A DNA stretch of 64,000 nt from Streptomyces sp. NBC_00536. GTDB taxonomy: Bacteria; Actinomycetota; Actinomycetes; Streptomycetales; Streptomycetaceae. The stretch is from the NCBI RefSeq assembly GCF_036346295.1, contig NZ_CP107819.1:7626001-7690000 (forward strand), read 5' to 3'. Position numbers and translations under genes: made by a program. The notes below the pieces were generated by a model, which saw only the letters and a program-made list of their open reading frames with translations, searched no databases and was not told where the DNA came from. Shown in pieces: positions 50,855-59,858 of the stretch. How positions within the stretch are numbered: position 1 is the stretch's first letter; every line of letters starts with the position of its first letter.

Positions 50855-51439
50855 GTGCCCGACCTCGTCCAGACCTTCCGCTTCCGCGTCCGGCTCACCC
50901 GCAGCGCCGCCCCCGGCCGCACCGACCTGCCGCCGCCCGTCCTCGCCCACGTCACCCACGACGCCCCGGCGGCCGCCGTCGCCGCGGCCGGGGGAGAGCG
51001 CGGGAGCGGCGCCGCGGCGCCCGAGCGGCTCGGCGACGGCGGCTTCCAGGAATGCGCCGGACTCGGCCTGGAGGCCGACCTCCGCGAACACGCGCAGGGC
51101 GGGGCGAACGACGCGGTGGTGCGCCGGGTCGGCCGGGTCCGGCTCCAGCCGCTCGTCCTCAAACGCGGCATGCTCCTCGCCACGGCCGACGGCGGCGCCG
51201 ACACCGGCCTGTGGGACTGGCTCCAGGGCATGGTCGACGGCGGTGCGCCGGCCGTCCGCTACGACGGGGACATCGAGGTGCTCGACCCCACCGGACAACG
51301 CGTGGTGGCCCGGTGGACCTTCACCCGGGGACTGCCACTGAAGATCATCGGCCCATCGCTGAACGCGAAGACGGGGGAGATCGCCATGGAAGAACTCCAC
51401 ATCGCCCACGAGGGCCTGTGCCTGGAGCGCACCCCGTGA
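50855..51439 (+). CDS. Second eCIS tube-like protein (gp19 family)
   Basis: A 194-residue homologue of the tube subunit with FQECAGLGLEAD, then VGRVRLQPLVLKRGMLLATADG, LWDWLQGMVDGG and a C-terminal MEELHIAHEGLCLER that parallels the first tube protein. An Ala/Gly insert follows residue 30. It probably forms the tube initiator at the baseplate. GTG 50855 starts 3 bp after the sheath-like gene; the stop overlaps the next start. Confidence 0.88.
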   Translation: MPDLVQTFRFRVRLTRSAAPGRTDLPPPVLAHVTHDAPAAAVAAAGGERGSGAAAPERLGDGGFQECAGLGLEADLREHAQGGANDAVVRRVGRVRLQPLVLKRGMLLATADGGADTGLWDWLQGMVDGGAPAVRYDGDIEVLDPTGQRVVARWTFTRGLPLKIIGPSLNAKTGEIAMEELHIAHEGLCLERTP

Positions 51440-52836
51440 GCGCCCTCGCCCACGCCACCCTGCAACGCCTCGCGCACAGCGGCGCCGGAGCCAAGGACCA
51501 GCCGCCGCTGGTCGTGGACGACGGCCCCGCCGTCCCCGTCCAGTTCAACCCCACCACCCTGCGCATCAGCCGCAACAACACCGTCGACCGCGGCGGCGCC
51601 ACCACCCGCTCCCAGAAGCGCCAGCACCCCGCGACGGAGGGCTCCACCCTCACCTTCGACCTGGAATTCGACACCTCCGAACAGCGCTCCGGCGGCCAGT
51701 ACGTCGACGTGCGCCGCTGGACGGCGCTGGTGCGCCAGTACGCCGAACCGCCCCCCGACCAGCCCGCCGACCCGCCGCCCGTCGTCCGCTTCGTCTGGGG
51801 CACCCTCCGCTACAACGGCATCGTCACCCAGGTCAACGAGGAACTCGACCACTTCGCCCCCGACGGCACCCCGCTGCGCGCCAAGGTCGGCGTCACCCTC
51901 GTCGAGCAGAACTTCGCCTACGAAGCCCACGCCGAGGGACCCGGTACGCGCGACGCCCGCGCCGCCACCGAACCCGGAGCCCCGCGCACCGGCGCCGCCC
52001 CCGGCACCTCCGGAACCGGCCGCCCCGACCGGGTGGTGCGGGCCCGGGACGGGGAATCCGCCCAGCAACTGCTGTCCCGCCTCGGGCTGGACCCGGCCGG
52101 GTGGCGCGGTGCGATGAACGGGCTGGACAGCCCGCTGACCCTGGCGGCCGGGGCCGCCGTACAGCTGGGCGCCGAGGTGACGGTCCCCTTCGCCGCGGGC
52201 ACGTCCGGACCGTGGGCGGCGGCGGGCTTCGCGGGCGGGGCCGCGGCGACCTCCGTCGCGGGGCTCGCCGGCGCCCTGGGCATCGCCGTAGACGTCGGCA
52301 ATGGGTCGGGAAGCGCTGCCGACGGCGGTCCGGGCAGCGGGAACCCCGCGCCCGCCGGGTACGGCGGAGTACCGGACCCGGTCGCCGTGGGCTTCGCCCT
52401 GTCGGCCGGTGGCGGCATCGCCGCGGCGGCGGCCGTGGTCAGCGCCGCTGAGGTGGACCGGGCCACCACCCGGGCCCGGCAGTCCTTCGAGGTACCGGCC
52501 GGCGCGACGGCGCCCACCGGGCCCGGACCGGTCGTCCCCGGTTCGCCCGTGCCCGGCCCCGCAGCCCCCGACCGGCGTTCGCTCGGCTACGGCCGCGGCG
52601 TGCCGCTGCGGGCGCGCGCCGACCCCGGCACCCTCGCCGAAGTGGAAGCGGGCGGCGGCCGGAGCCTGGCCGACCGGGCCCGGCGCCGGGAACTTCCCGC
52701 GCCCGACCCCGGCGCGGCCCCCTGGGAGCGGCTGCCACCCGATCCGCCCGGCCGCACCACCGCCGACTGCGAGCAACGCCGCCGTGACGCGGGCCCCCGC
52801 ACCCTGGGACGGACACCGCGAGGAGGCCCGCCATGA
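51436..52836 (+). CDS. eCIS tube-associated baseplate protein (Pvc7-like, LysM-type segment)
   Basis: A 466-residue protein. The N-terminal 170 residues are the conserved CIS tube-associated domain (VPVQFNPTTLRISRNNTV, STLTFDLEFDTSEQ, VRFVWGTLRYNGIVTQVNEELDHFAPDGTPLRAKVGVTLVEQ). A LysM-like segment follows (RVVRARDGESAQQLLSRLGLDPAGWRGAMN). From about residue 255 the protein is Ala/Gly/Pro-rich and probably disordered. Pvc7-type proteins link tube and spike. GTG and ATGA overlaps on both sides show coupling. Confidence 0.85.
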   Translation: MSALAHATLQRLAHSGAGAKDQPPLVVDDGPAVPVQFNPTTLRISRNNTVDRGGATTRSQKRQHPATEGSTLTFDLEFDTSEQRSGGQYVDVRRWTALVRQYAEPPPDQPADPPPVVRFVWGTLRYNGIVTQVNEELDHFAPDGTPLRAKVGVTLVEQNFAYEAHAEGPGTRDARAATEPGAPRTGAAPGTSGTGRPDRVVRARDGESAQQLLSRLGLDPAGWRGAMNGLDSPLTLAAGAAVQLGAEVTVPFAAGTSGPWAAAGFAGGAAATSVAGLAGALGIAVDVGNGSGSAADGGPGSGNPAPAGYGGVPDPVAVGFALSAGGGIAAAAAVVSAAEVDRATTRARQSFEVPAGATAPTGPGPVVPGSPVPGPAAPDRRSLGYGRGVPLRARADPGTLAEVEAGGGRSLADRARRRELPAPDPGAAPWERLPPDPPGRTTADCEQRRRDAGPRTLGRTPRGGPP

Positions 52837-53009
52837 GCGTCTACATCGGAGAACTGCACACCGACGTCGTGCCCGCCGCCGGACAGGGCCCCACCGGCCC
52901 GGCCCCCGGCGCCGCGGATCCGCACGCCGCCGCCGACCGGCACCGCGAGGCCTGCGAGCGCTCCGCCTGGCTCGCGGCCCGGACCGCCGCCGAGGCCTTC
53001 GATGACTGA
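52833..53009 (+). CDS. Small eCIS protein (58 aa, Pvc6-position)
   Basis: A 58-residue protein from ATG 52833, preceded by GAGGAGG. It begins MSVYIGELHTDVVPAAG and ends in an Ala/Arg/Glu helix (HREACERSAWLAARTAAEAF). Its start overlaps the Pvc7-like stop and its stop overlaps the gpD-like start by 8 bp, strong evidence that it is translated. PVC and Afp also carry a tiny gene (Pvc6) at this position. Biochemical role unknown. Confidence 0.75.
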   Translation: MSVYIGELHTDVVPAAGQGPTGPAPGAADPHAAADRHREACERSAWLAARTAAEAFDD

Positions 53010-54087
53010 ACCGGTGGTGGCGGCCGTCTCACCCGTCTTCGAAGTCGGCGGCGCGCTGGTCAGAGACCTCGCGCGGGACTGCGTACACCTCGACGTGACG
53101 GAGGGGACCGAGGGTCTGCGCACCCTGCGCGCGCACTTCCTCGCCGTCGGCGCCGGGGCCACGGGGCCACCGGCCCGCCTCCTGCACCTCGACGGCAGCA
53201 CCATCGGGCTCGGCAGCGCCCTCAAGGTCGCCCTCGGCCCCGCAGCCCGGCTGCGCCACGTCTTCGACGGGGTGGTCTCCGCCATCGAACTCGTCCTCGG
53301 CGACGGCGAACCGCCCCAGGTCCTCGTGCACGCCGAAGACGCGCTGATGCGCCTGCGGATGAGCCGCCGCCTGCGCACCTACCGGGAGGTCACCGACGCC
53401 GGGATCGCCGCGGCCGTCGCCGCGGAACACGGCCTCGGCGCCGAGACCGATGCCCCCGGCCCCCGCTACGACCTGGTCCAGCAGCTCAACCAGAGCGACC
53501 TCGCCTTCCTGCGCGACCGGGCCCGGCTGATCCAGGCCGAACTGTGGGCGAGCGGACGCACCCTGCACTTCCGGCCCCGCGGCAGCCGCGGCACCACCGC
53601 CCAGACCCTGGTCTACGGCAGCGAACTCCTCTCCGCCCGGTTCGCCGCCGACCTCGCCCACCAGCGCAGCGAGATCGTCGTCACCGGATACGACGCCGAG
53701 CGGGGCGAAGGCATCGACGAGCGCGCCGGACCCGAGACCGTGGAGGCCGAGACGGCGGGCGGCCGCACCGGCGCCCGGCTCCTGACCCAGACGCTCGGCC
53801 CCTCCACCAGCCTGCGGATCCGCGAGGCCGCCCTCACCGCCGAGGAGGCCCGGGCCTGGGCCCGCGCCGAAATGCTGCGCCGCGGCCGCCGGTTCGTCAC
53901 CGTCGCGGGCACCACCCACGGCAGCCCCGACCTGGTGGTCGGCGGCCGCCTCACCCTCCGCTCCGTCGGCGCGCCCTTCGAGGGGGAGGGCTACCACGTC
54001 ACCCGGATCCGGCACACCTTCGACCCGGAGCACGGCTTCCGCACCCGCTTCGACGCCGAACGCTCCGCACTGAACGAGGTGGTGTGA
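53002..54087 (+). CDS. eCIS spike/hub protein (gpD/VgrG N-terminal family, Pvc8-like)
   Basis: A 361-residue phage late control gene D family protein: FEVGGALVRDLARDCVHLDVTEGTEGLRTLRAHF, FDGVVSAIELVLGDGEPPQVLVHAEDALMRLRMSRRLRTY, LVQQLNQSDLAFLRDRARLIQAELW and a C-terminal VTRIRHTFDPEHGFRTRFDAER. It forms the hub at the tube tip and carries the spike. ATG 53002 lies inside the end of the small gene; the stop overlaps the gpV-like start by one base. Confidence 0.92.
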   Translation: MTEPVVAAVSPVFEVGGALVRDLARDCVHLDVTEGTEGLRTLRAHFLAVGAGATGPPARLLHLDGSTIGLGSALKVALGPAARLRHVFDGVVSAIELVLGDGEPPQVLVHAEDALMRLRMSRRLRTYREVTDAGIAAAVAAEHGLGAETDAPGPRYDLVQQLNQSDLAFLRDRARLIQAELWASGRTLHFRPRGSRGTTAQTLVYGSELLSARFAADLAHQRSEIVVTGYDAERGEGIDERAGPETVEAETAGGRTGARLLTQTLGPSTSLRIREAALTAEEARAWARAEMLRRGRRFVTVAGTTHGSPDLVVGGRLTLRSVGAPFEGEGYHVTRIRHTFDPEHGFRTRFDAERSALNEVV

Positions 54088-54752
54088 TGACCCTGCCCGC
54101 CCCCGCGGACGGCTCCGCCCCGGGATACTTCGGCGTCTACCCCGCCTTCGTCACCGACATCGTCGACGAGAAACGGCTCGGCAGGGTCGAGGTCCGCTTC
54201 CCCTGGATGGGCAAGGAGGGCGAGCGCGACGTCCGGGCCTGGGCCACCCTGTGCTCGCCGTACGCCGATGACGAGCAGGGACTGCTCGTGCTGCCCGAGG
54301 TCGACAGCCAGGTCGTCGTCGCCTTCGAAGCCGGGAACCCGCGCCGCCCGTATGTCCTCGGCGCCGCCTGGCACGGCAGCGCGGCCCTCCCGCACCCACC
54401 GCAGCGCTCCAACGACCTGCGCCAGCTCCGCTCGCGGGCGGACAGCAGGCTCCAGTTCGACGACACGCCAGGCGCGGCCAAGGTCCGGATCACCATGGCC
54501 TCCGGCCACGAGGTCACCCTCGATGACGCCACCCAGCAGATCACCATCCGGCACGGCGGCGGGTGCGTGATCCGGCTGACCGGCGCCACCGTGGAGATCC
54601 AGGCGGTCGCCTCCCTGGAGGTCACCGCGCCCGTCGTCAAGGTGAGCGCCGGATACACCTCCTTCAGCGGCGTCGTCCAGGTCGGCACCCTGCTGGTCGA
54701 CCAGGGGATCGTGTCCCCCGCCTACAGCCCCGGCGCCGGGAACATCTGGTGA
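54087..54752 (+). CDS. eCIS spike tip protein (gpV/gp5 OB-fold family)
   Basis: A 221-residue protein. The OB-fold base (YPAFVTDIVDEKRLGRVEVRFPWMG, LPEVDSQVVVAFEAGNPRRPYVLGAAWHG) is followed by a beta-helix-like needle (VRITMASGHEVTLDDATQQITIRHGGG, AVASLEVTAPVVKVSAG). It sits on the gpD-like hub and pierces the target. The final bases overlap the next GTG. Confidence 0.92.
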   Translation: MTLPAPADGSAPGYFGVYPAFVTDIVDEKRLGRVEVRFPWMGKEGERDVRAWATLCSPYADDEQGLLVLPEVDSQVVVAFEAGNPRRPYVLGAAWHGSAALPHPPQRSNDLRQLRSRADSRLQFDDTPGAAKVRITMASGHEVTLDDATQQITIRHGGGCVIRLTGATVEIQAVASLEVTAPVVKVSAGYTSFSGVVQVGTLLVDQGIVSPAYSPGAGNIW

Positions 54753-56320
54753 GCGCCGCCGAGCACGGCTTCCGCCCCCTCGCCCCCTGGTACGCCTGCG
54801 AGCGCGGCGGCTTCGACCGTTTCGACCCCAGGGCCCTGGCCCCGGCCCTGCAGAAGTACGACTCCGCCGACTTCGTCACCCGGCTCCTCGCGGACCCGCG
54901 GGCCTCGCTGCGCTTCGACCCCGCCGAGGACGTCTGGTCCTACCCCGTGCCCGTCGCCCTCGGCGACCGGGCCCCGGGGCGGGCCCGCTTCGCCACCCAC
55001 CGACTGGTCCGCACTGGGCTGCGCAAGCTCTACCAGCCCAGCCACGACCGGTTCTACGCGGTCGTGGTCGAGCTGTTCTGCGACCGGCCCGGGCTGCCCC
55101 GGCCGCAGTCCTCGGAGGGGCTGGAGGTGGGGTTCGTGATGCGCCGCCGCCGGATGGAACTGACCGCGCCGCCGCAGGTGCTGCGTCGGCTCGCGGGCCG
55201 CCTCACGGCGGAACTGCTCGGCGCGGAACGGGGTGCGGAACGCGCCGGCGCCGGACGGGCCGACGCGGGCCGGGCCGGTGCGGGACTGGCGACGGCGGAG
55301 GCCGGGGACGTCCTGCGGGCGGACCTCGCCCGGACCCGGTTCGCCGAGGACCACCGCGAACTGCTCGACCAGGTGGGCCTGGAGACCCACACCGAGGCCT
55401 GGATGACCGGACCGGCCGGCGGCCAATGGCGTCCCCTCGGCGGGGCCGCGCCGCCCGGCCGCCCGGCCGACCGGGAGCAGGAGTTCCCGATGTGGCGGCT
55501 CCCGCCCCGCTCCGGCGACTGCCCGGACCGGCCGCCGCCCCCCGCCCGCTCCCTCTGGTTCGGCCTGGTGCCGGTCGCCTCCGGTGACCACGACGACCTC
55601 GGCGCCCCCAAACTCGACGCGCAGTCCCTCTATGAACTGACCTGTTTCGTACGCCGCCCCGCGCGCCCCGGACACGCGCACTGCCCGGTGGCGACCTCGT
55701 GGAGCGCCCCCACCGAAGGCTTCCGGCTGGCCGCCTTCTACGACCCGGAGGGCACCAAGAACCGGAAGACCTCCCTGACCCTGCCGGACCTGCGGGCGGT
55801 CGCCGCCCGCGCGGGCGGCCCGCCCGGACCCGGGGGAGTGGCCGTCACCAGCCCACCGGGTTCACAGCTCGCCTTTGACCCCGGCGGCGGCACCCCGAGC
55901 GGCGGCTCCGTGGGCGGCACCACAGCCCGTACCTGCACCTTCGCCGTCGAAATCTTCATGATCGTCGCGTTCTTCGTCTTCAGCATGTTCCTGCCGATCG
56001 TGGTGTTCCTCTTCCAGCTCTGGTGGCTGCTGGCCCTCCGGTTCTGCCTGCCCCCGTCCGCGGAGGCGATCGCCGCGCTCAAGGCCTACTTCGCGGGCGG
56101 CGGAAAGCTGTCCACCATGGGCGCGGACGAACGGGCCGCCCTGGACTCCCTCCTGGGCACCGCCGGGGCGGCCGCCCGGCTCCAGGACCCCGGCAGCGGA
56201 TTCGCCGACGAGGACGGGGACGACCTCCTCGACGCCCTGACCCCGCCTCCGCCCGGGCCCGTACCGCGGCCCGAACCGGAGAGTTCGCCTCCCGACCCGC
56301 TGTGCGGGAGCGGACCATGA
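54749..56320 (+). CDS. eCIS-encoded protein with C-terminal membrane segment
   Basis: A 523-residue protein embedded in the operon (GTGA and ATGA overlaps). Residues 1-380 are soluble, with conserved-looking segments (FRPLAPWYACERGGFDRFDPR, TGLRKLYQPSHDRFYAVVVELFCDRPGLPR, LWFGLVPVASGDHDDLGAPKLD). Residues 402-435 form a strongly hydrophobic stretch (IFMIVAFFVFSMFLP, IVVFLFQLWWLLAL), one or two membrane helices. The C-terminal tail is acidic and Pro-rich. It may tether or dock the particle at the cell membrane, as a membrane partner is known for Streptomyces CIS; homology to it was not tested. Confidence 0.72.
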   Translation: MSAAEHGFRPLAPWYACERGGFDRFDPRALAPALQKYDSADFVTRLLADPRASLRFDPAEDVWSYPVPVALGDRAPGRARFATHRLVRTGLRKLYQPSHDRFYAVVVELFCDRPGLPRPQSSEGLEVGFVMRRRRMELTAPPQVLRRLAGRLTAELLGAERGAERAGAGRADAGRAGAGLATAEAGDVLRADLARTRFAEDHRELLDQVGLETHTEAWMTGPAGGQWRPLGGAAPPGRPADREQEFPMWRLPPRSGDCPDRPPPPARSLWFGLVPVASGDHDDLGAPKLDAQSLYELTCFVRRPARPGHAHCPVATSWSAPTEGFRLAAFYDPEGTKNRKTSLTLPDLRAVAARAGGPPGPGGVAVTSPPGSQLAFDPGGGTPSGGSVGGTTARTCTFAVEIFMIVAFFVFSMFLPIVVFLFQLWWLLALRFCLPPSAEAIAALKAYFAGGGKLSTMGADERAALDSLLGTAGAAARLQDPGSGFADEDGDDLLDALTPPPPGPVPRPEPESSPPDPLCGSGP

Positions 56321-59289
56321 GCGCCCGCGCCGCACCGGTGCCGGTTCCGGTGCCGGTTCCGGAGGCCGTGCCCGTGTCGGTTCCCGCGCCGCCGGTTCCC
56401 GCGGGGCCGGTCCCCGCGCCCGGAGCGGCCCCGGCCCCGGCAGGCGCCGTACCAGGCGGTCCGCTCGCGGAGGAGCTGGCCCTCCAGGGCGGTGCGGCAC
56501 TCACCGCGACCCCCGCGACCGCCGCCCACCTGGACACCCGGGGAGCCGCGGGAGGCCCGGTCCGGGTCCGGCTCGGCCAGATGGCGGCGGGCACCCTCAA
56601 CCTGCGGCGGGCCGACGGGAACGGCCTGACCCTGACCACCGGCCCGGGTGACGCCTTCCAGCCGGTCCCGCTCCTCCACCCCCTGCTGCACCCGCTGCGC
56701 GCCGAGGGCATCGAACCGGTCCTCGCGCTCCGTGTCCACGACGGGGTCCTGGAGGGCCATGCCTCCGCCGTGGTGAAGGGCAGACTGCTCACCGGCGGCC
56801 GTGCCCTGCTCGACCTGATGGAACAGCATCCCCGAGCCCTCGGCTGGGCGGGCCTGGGCGGCCTGCGCCTGCCCGGTGTGGAGAACGAACTGCGCGGCAC
56901 GACGCTGGTGGTGGGCGTCACCGGGATGTCCTTCACCCTCGGCGGTTTCCTCAGCGCCACCGGATCCTTCGGCCTCGCGGGCGAGGTGGTCACCTTCGAC
57001 GCGGTCGCGCGCGGAGCCGTGGCCGGGCTGGGCGCGGTGGAGGTCCCGGTCCGGCGCGGTCCGGACGGCGCCCTGACCGGGAGCGCGAGCGTCGACGTAC
57101 TGCTGCGCGGGTTCACCGGCCAGGTGACGGCGGCGTTCGCGGCAGGCGCCGTCGACGTGCGCGGGACGGTGCGGTACGCGAACGAGAAGTTCGACGGCGA
57201 GGTCACCCTGGTCGCCACCGACGCGAAGACGGCCAAGGAGCTGACGGACGGCAAGCTTCCGGACGCCAAAGCGCCGGACCCGGCGAAGGCTGCGGCCGCG
57301 CCCTCCGCATCCGCTCCCGCCGCCGCGGCGCCCGGTCCCCGGGTGGTGGCGGGCTGGGGCACGCTCCATGTCCGGCTCGCCGACTGGCTGAGCGGCGAGG
57401 CGCTCGTGATCGTCGACCACCACGGAGACGTCACCGTGGTCGGCAAGATCAGCCCCAGGATGGACAAACCCCTCTTCGCGGACCGGCACTACCAGAAGCA
57501 GCTCGCCCGGTTCGAGGTCCGCGCGGCCTACGGAGTCCCCCTCGTCGGCAATGTCTTCCTCTTCGCCAACATCGGCCTCGAAGCCCTCGCCGTCCTCGGC
57601 CCGGCCACCCTCGACCACATCGAACTCACCGGGACCTGGTCGACCAAGCCCGAGGTGCTGCGTGATTTCGGGCTCACCGCGACCCTCAACGTCTCGGCCT
57701 CCGCCGGGCTCCGGCTCACCGCCGAGGGCGGCGCCGGAGCCACGCTCGTCGGCCACGACATCAAGGCGGGCCTCGCGCTCAGCGCGCTCGCGGCCGTCCG
57801 CGGCTATGTCGAGGCCACGCCCCGGATCGGCTACCGGGAGGTCGCGGACCCCAAGGCGGGCAAGCACGGCGAGTTCTTCCTCGCCGGCCACATGGAGATC
57901 GCCGCCCAGCCGTTCCTGGGCCTCGGCGGTGAACTCTTCGTCGAGCTGGACAGCCCGTGGTGGTCCCCGGTCCCCGACCACCGCTGGAACTGGCCGCTCT
58001 TCCAGCGGGAGTACCCACTGCCCGGGGAGTTCGGCATCGGGGCCGATGTGGAGCACGTCGTGGGCTCGGGGAAGGTGCCCGAAGTGACCTTCGGCGAGGT
58101 GAACTTCTCTCCCGACAAGTTCCTGGCGGACCTGGTCGACGACCGGATGCCCGCGAAGACGGCGAAGGACGAACCGAGGCGCGGGGCGTGGACCGAGCCG
58201 GGAGCCGCGGCGCCACCGGCCCGGGCGGGCGCGGGTCCCGCCGCCGGTGCGCCCGCAGCCAAGCCGCCCGCCGTCACACCGGCCCCGGCCGGGGCGAAAC
58301 CGGGTGCCGCGAAACCGGGTGCCGCGAAACCGGTCACGGAGGAGGCGGTCGTACCCGCGCCCGCCGTGCAGGAGCGCTGGCTCACCGGTCTGAAGGCGCT
58401 GGGCGCGGTCGCCGAGCGGTCCCACCACGACCCGTACGACGCGACCGAGCTACGGGCCGCCCTCGCCGGCCTCAAGAAGGCGCACGGGTTCACCGCGCTG
58501 GAGGCCGAACTGCACGGCGGCGCATGGCAGATCACGGCCTCCATGAACCCCACGACCCGCAACCTTCCGCCCATCGACGCCGACACCACCGCGAAGCCGG
58601 TCGGGGAGGTGGCCGTCCCCGACGATGCCGAGGCGTACGCCCACCTGATCGGCCTGAACCGGCGCATGGAGGCCGTCGGAGCCAAGAAGGTGGGACAGGG
58701 CAGCACCGCCGTGGAACGGGCGATCCTGCGGGACGCGTATCCCGACCTCGAGCCCGCCGACGTCACCCGGGGGATGGTCCTGATCCACATCAGGGAACTG
58801 AATGCCCGTAAGGCCGAGGAGATCGGGCGCGACACCGCCGACAAGGAGGCGGCGCAGAAGTCGGCGGAGCGGGCCGGAAAGAAAGCCGAGACCGTCTACG
58901 ACACCGTGAAGAACACGCAGGTGCCCGGCAAGGACCGGGACTGGATCTACCGTCGGGCCCAGGGCAAGGACGAGTACGGCGAGAACCCCATTCCGCGCGG
59001 CTCCTGGAGCCTGGACCACGTGGTCGCCAAGAAGGAGTTCGCCGAAATCCCGGACGTCGCTCGGCTGTGGCCCGAGGAGCGGCTGGAGCTGGTGCACCAG
59101 CGGGGCAATCTGCGCATGCAGGAGAAGGGGCCCAACTCCTCCCGCCAGGAGGTGCCCTGGCCCCAGTGGGGCGGCGCCCGGAAGTGGTATCCGGCCGCGG
59201 CCGTCAACCGGGCGGTGGGCTGGTACCACGAGGCCAAGGCCCTGCTCCTGGGACAGATCGCGAAGATCCTGGGCAGCCGCCCGCGCTGA
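56317..59289 (+). CDS. Candidate eCIS cargo/effector with C-terminal HNH-like nuclease domain
   Basis: A 990-residue protein. Residues 5-50 are a Val/Pro/Ala tract (VPVPVPVPEAVPVSVPAPP). Residues 75-640 are beta-rich and may form a carrier or shell (GTLHVRLADWLSGEALVIVDHHGD, ELFVELDSPWWSPVPDHRWNW). An Ala/Pro/Lys linker (KPGAAKPGAAKP) separates the C-terminal domain. There SLDHVV (Asp900-His901), GNL (Asn931) and PNSSR (Asn940) follow an HNH/His-Me-finger spacing. It starts within the membrane-segment gene stop and precedes gp25. I infer a nuclease cargo loaded into the particle; HMM support is needed. Confidence 0.7.
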   Translation: MSARAAPVPVPVPVPEAVPVSVPAPPVPAGPVPAPGAAPAPAGAVPGGPLAEELALQGGAALTATPATAAHLDTRGAAGGPVRVRLGQMAAGTLNLRRADGNGLTLTTGPGDAFQPVPLLHPLLHPLRAEGIEPVLALRVHDGVLEGHASAVVKGRLLTGGRALLDLMEQHPRALGWAGLGGLRLPGVENELRGTTLVVGVTGMSFTLGGFLSATGSFGLAGEVVTFDAVARGAVAGLGAVEVPVRRGPDGALTGSASVDVLLRGFTGQVTAAFAAGAVDVRGTVRYANEKFDGEVTLVATDAKTAKELTDGKLPDAKAPDPAKAAAAPSASAPAAAAPGPRVVAGWGTLHVRLADWLSGEALVIVDHHGDVTVVGKISPRMDKPLFADRHYQKQLARFEVRAAYGVPLVGNVFLFANIGLEALAVLGPATLDHIELTGTWSTKPEVLRDFGLTATLNVSASAGLRLTAEGGAGATLVGHDIKAGLALSALAAVRGYVEATPRIGYREVADPKAGKHGEFFLAGHMEIAAQPFLGLGGELFVELDSPWWSPVPDHRWNWPLFQREYPLPGEFGIGADVEHVVGSGKVPEVTFGEVNFSPDKFLADLVDDRMPAKTAKDEPRRGAWTEPGAAAPPARAGAGPAAGAPAAKPPAVTPAPAGAKPGAAKPGAAKPVTEEAVVPAPAVQERWLTGLKALGAVAERSHHDPYDATELRAALAGLKKAHGFTALEAELHGGAWQITASMNPTTRNLPPIDADTTAKPVGEVAVPDDAEAYAHLIGLNRRMEAVGAKKVGQGSTAVERAILRDAYPDLEPADVTRGMVLIHIRELNARKAEEIGRDTADKEAAQKSAERAGKKAETVYDTVKNTQVPGKDRDWIYRRAQGKDEYGENPIPRGSWSLDHVVAKKEFAEIPDVARLWPEERLELVHQRGNLRMQEKGPNSSRQEVPWPQWGGARKWYPAAAVNRAVGWYHEAKALLLGQIAKILGSRPR

Positions 59290-59338
59290 GGCCCCGCCGG
59301 AAACGTTGCGGTGACGGTCCGTGCGGAGGATGGAGGAC

Positions 59339-59839
59339 ATGGCAGCATCTGACGCCCTCACCTCCGCCCCCGGCGGCTATGGACCGGGAGCCCCACCCAC
59401 AGGCGATCCCTGGACCGGGACCGGGGTCAGGTTCCCGCTGCGCCCCCTGGCGGCGGGCGCGGCGGGCGCGCTGGGCGCGCTGGGACCAGGTACGGCGGAC
59501 GGCGGCCGCCCCGGAGCCCTCGCCTGGCTGAGCGGAACCGCCGTGATCCGGCAGTCGATCGAGACGATCCTCGACACCGAGCCCGGCGAGCGCGTCATGC
59601 GGCCCACCTTCGGCTGCGGACTGCGCCGCCACCTGATGGCACCGAACACCCCCGCCACCCGCGCCGCGATCAGTGCGGACACAGCCGAGGCGCTCACCCG
59701 CTGGGAGCCGAGGATCAGGGTCACCGGGGTCGCCGTGACCCCGGGGGAGGAGCCGTCCATGGTGTGGATCGACATCGGCTACGTACGCCTCGCCGACCTG
59801 CGCCCGGACAATCTCGTCTACCCCTTCTACCTGCGATAG
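59339..59839 (+). CDS. eCIS baseplate wedge protein (GPW/gp25 family, Pvc9-like)
   Basis: A 166-residue gp25-family protein. LSGTAVIRQSIETILDTEPGERVMRPTFGCGLRRHL is the family signature, followed by RWEPRIRVTGVAV and VWIDIGYV. gp25 starts sheath assembly at the baseplate. Among several starts, ATG 59339 is chosen because GGAGGA lies eight bases upstream. About 50 extra N-terminal residues (Gly/Pro/Ala-rich) precede the core. Confidence 0.92.
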   Translation: MAASDALTSAPGGYGPGAPPTGDPWTGTGVRFPLRPLAAGAAGALGALGPGTADGGRPGALAWLSGTAVIRQSIETILDTEPGERVMRPTFGCGLRRHLMAPNTPATRAAISADTAEALTRWEPRIRVTGVAVTPGEEPSMVWIDIGYVRLADLRPDNLVYPFYLR

Positions 59840-59858
59840 AGGACGAGGGGAGCGCGCC

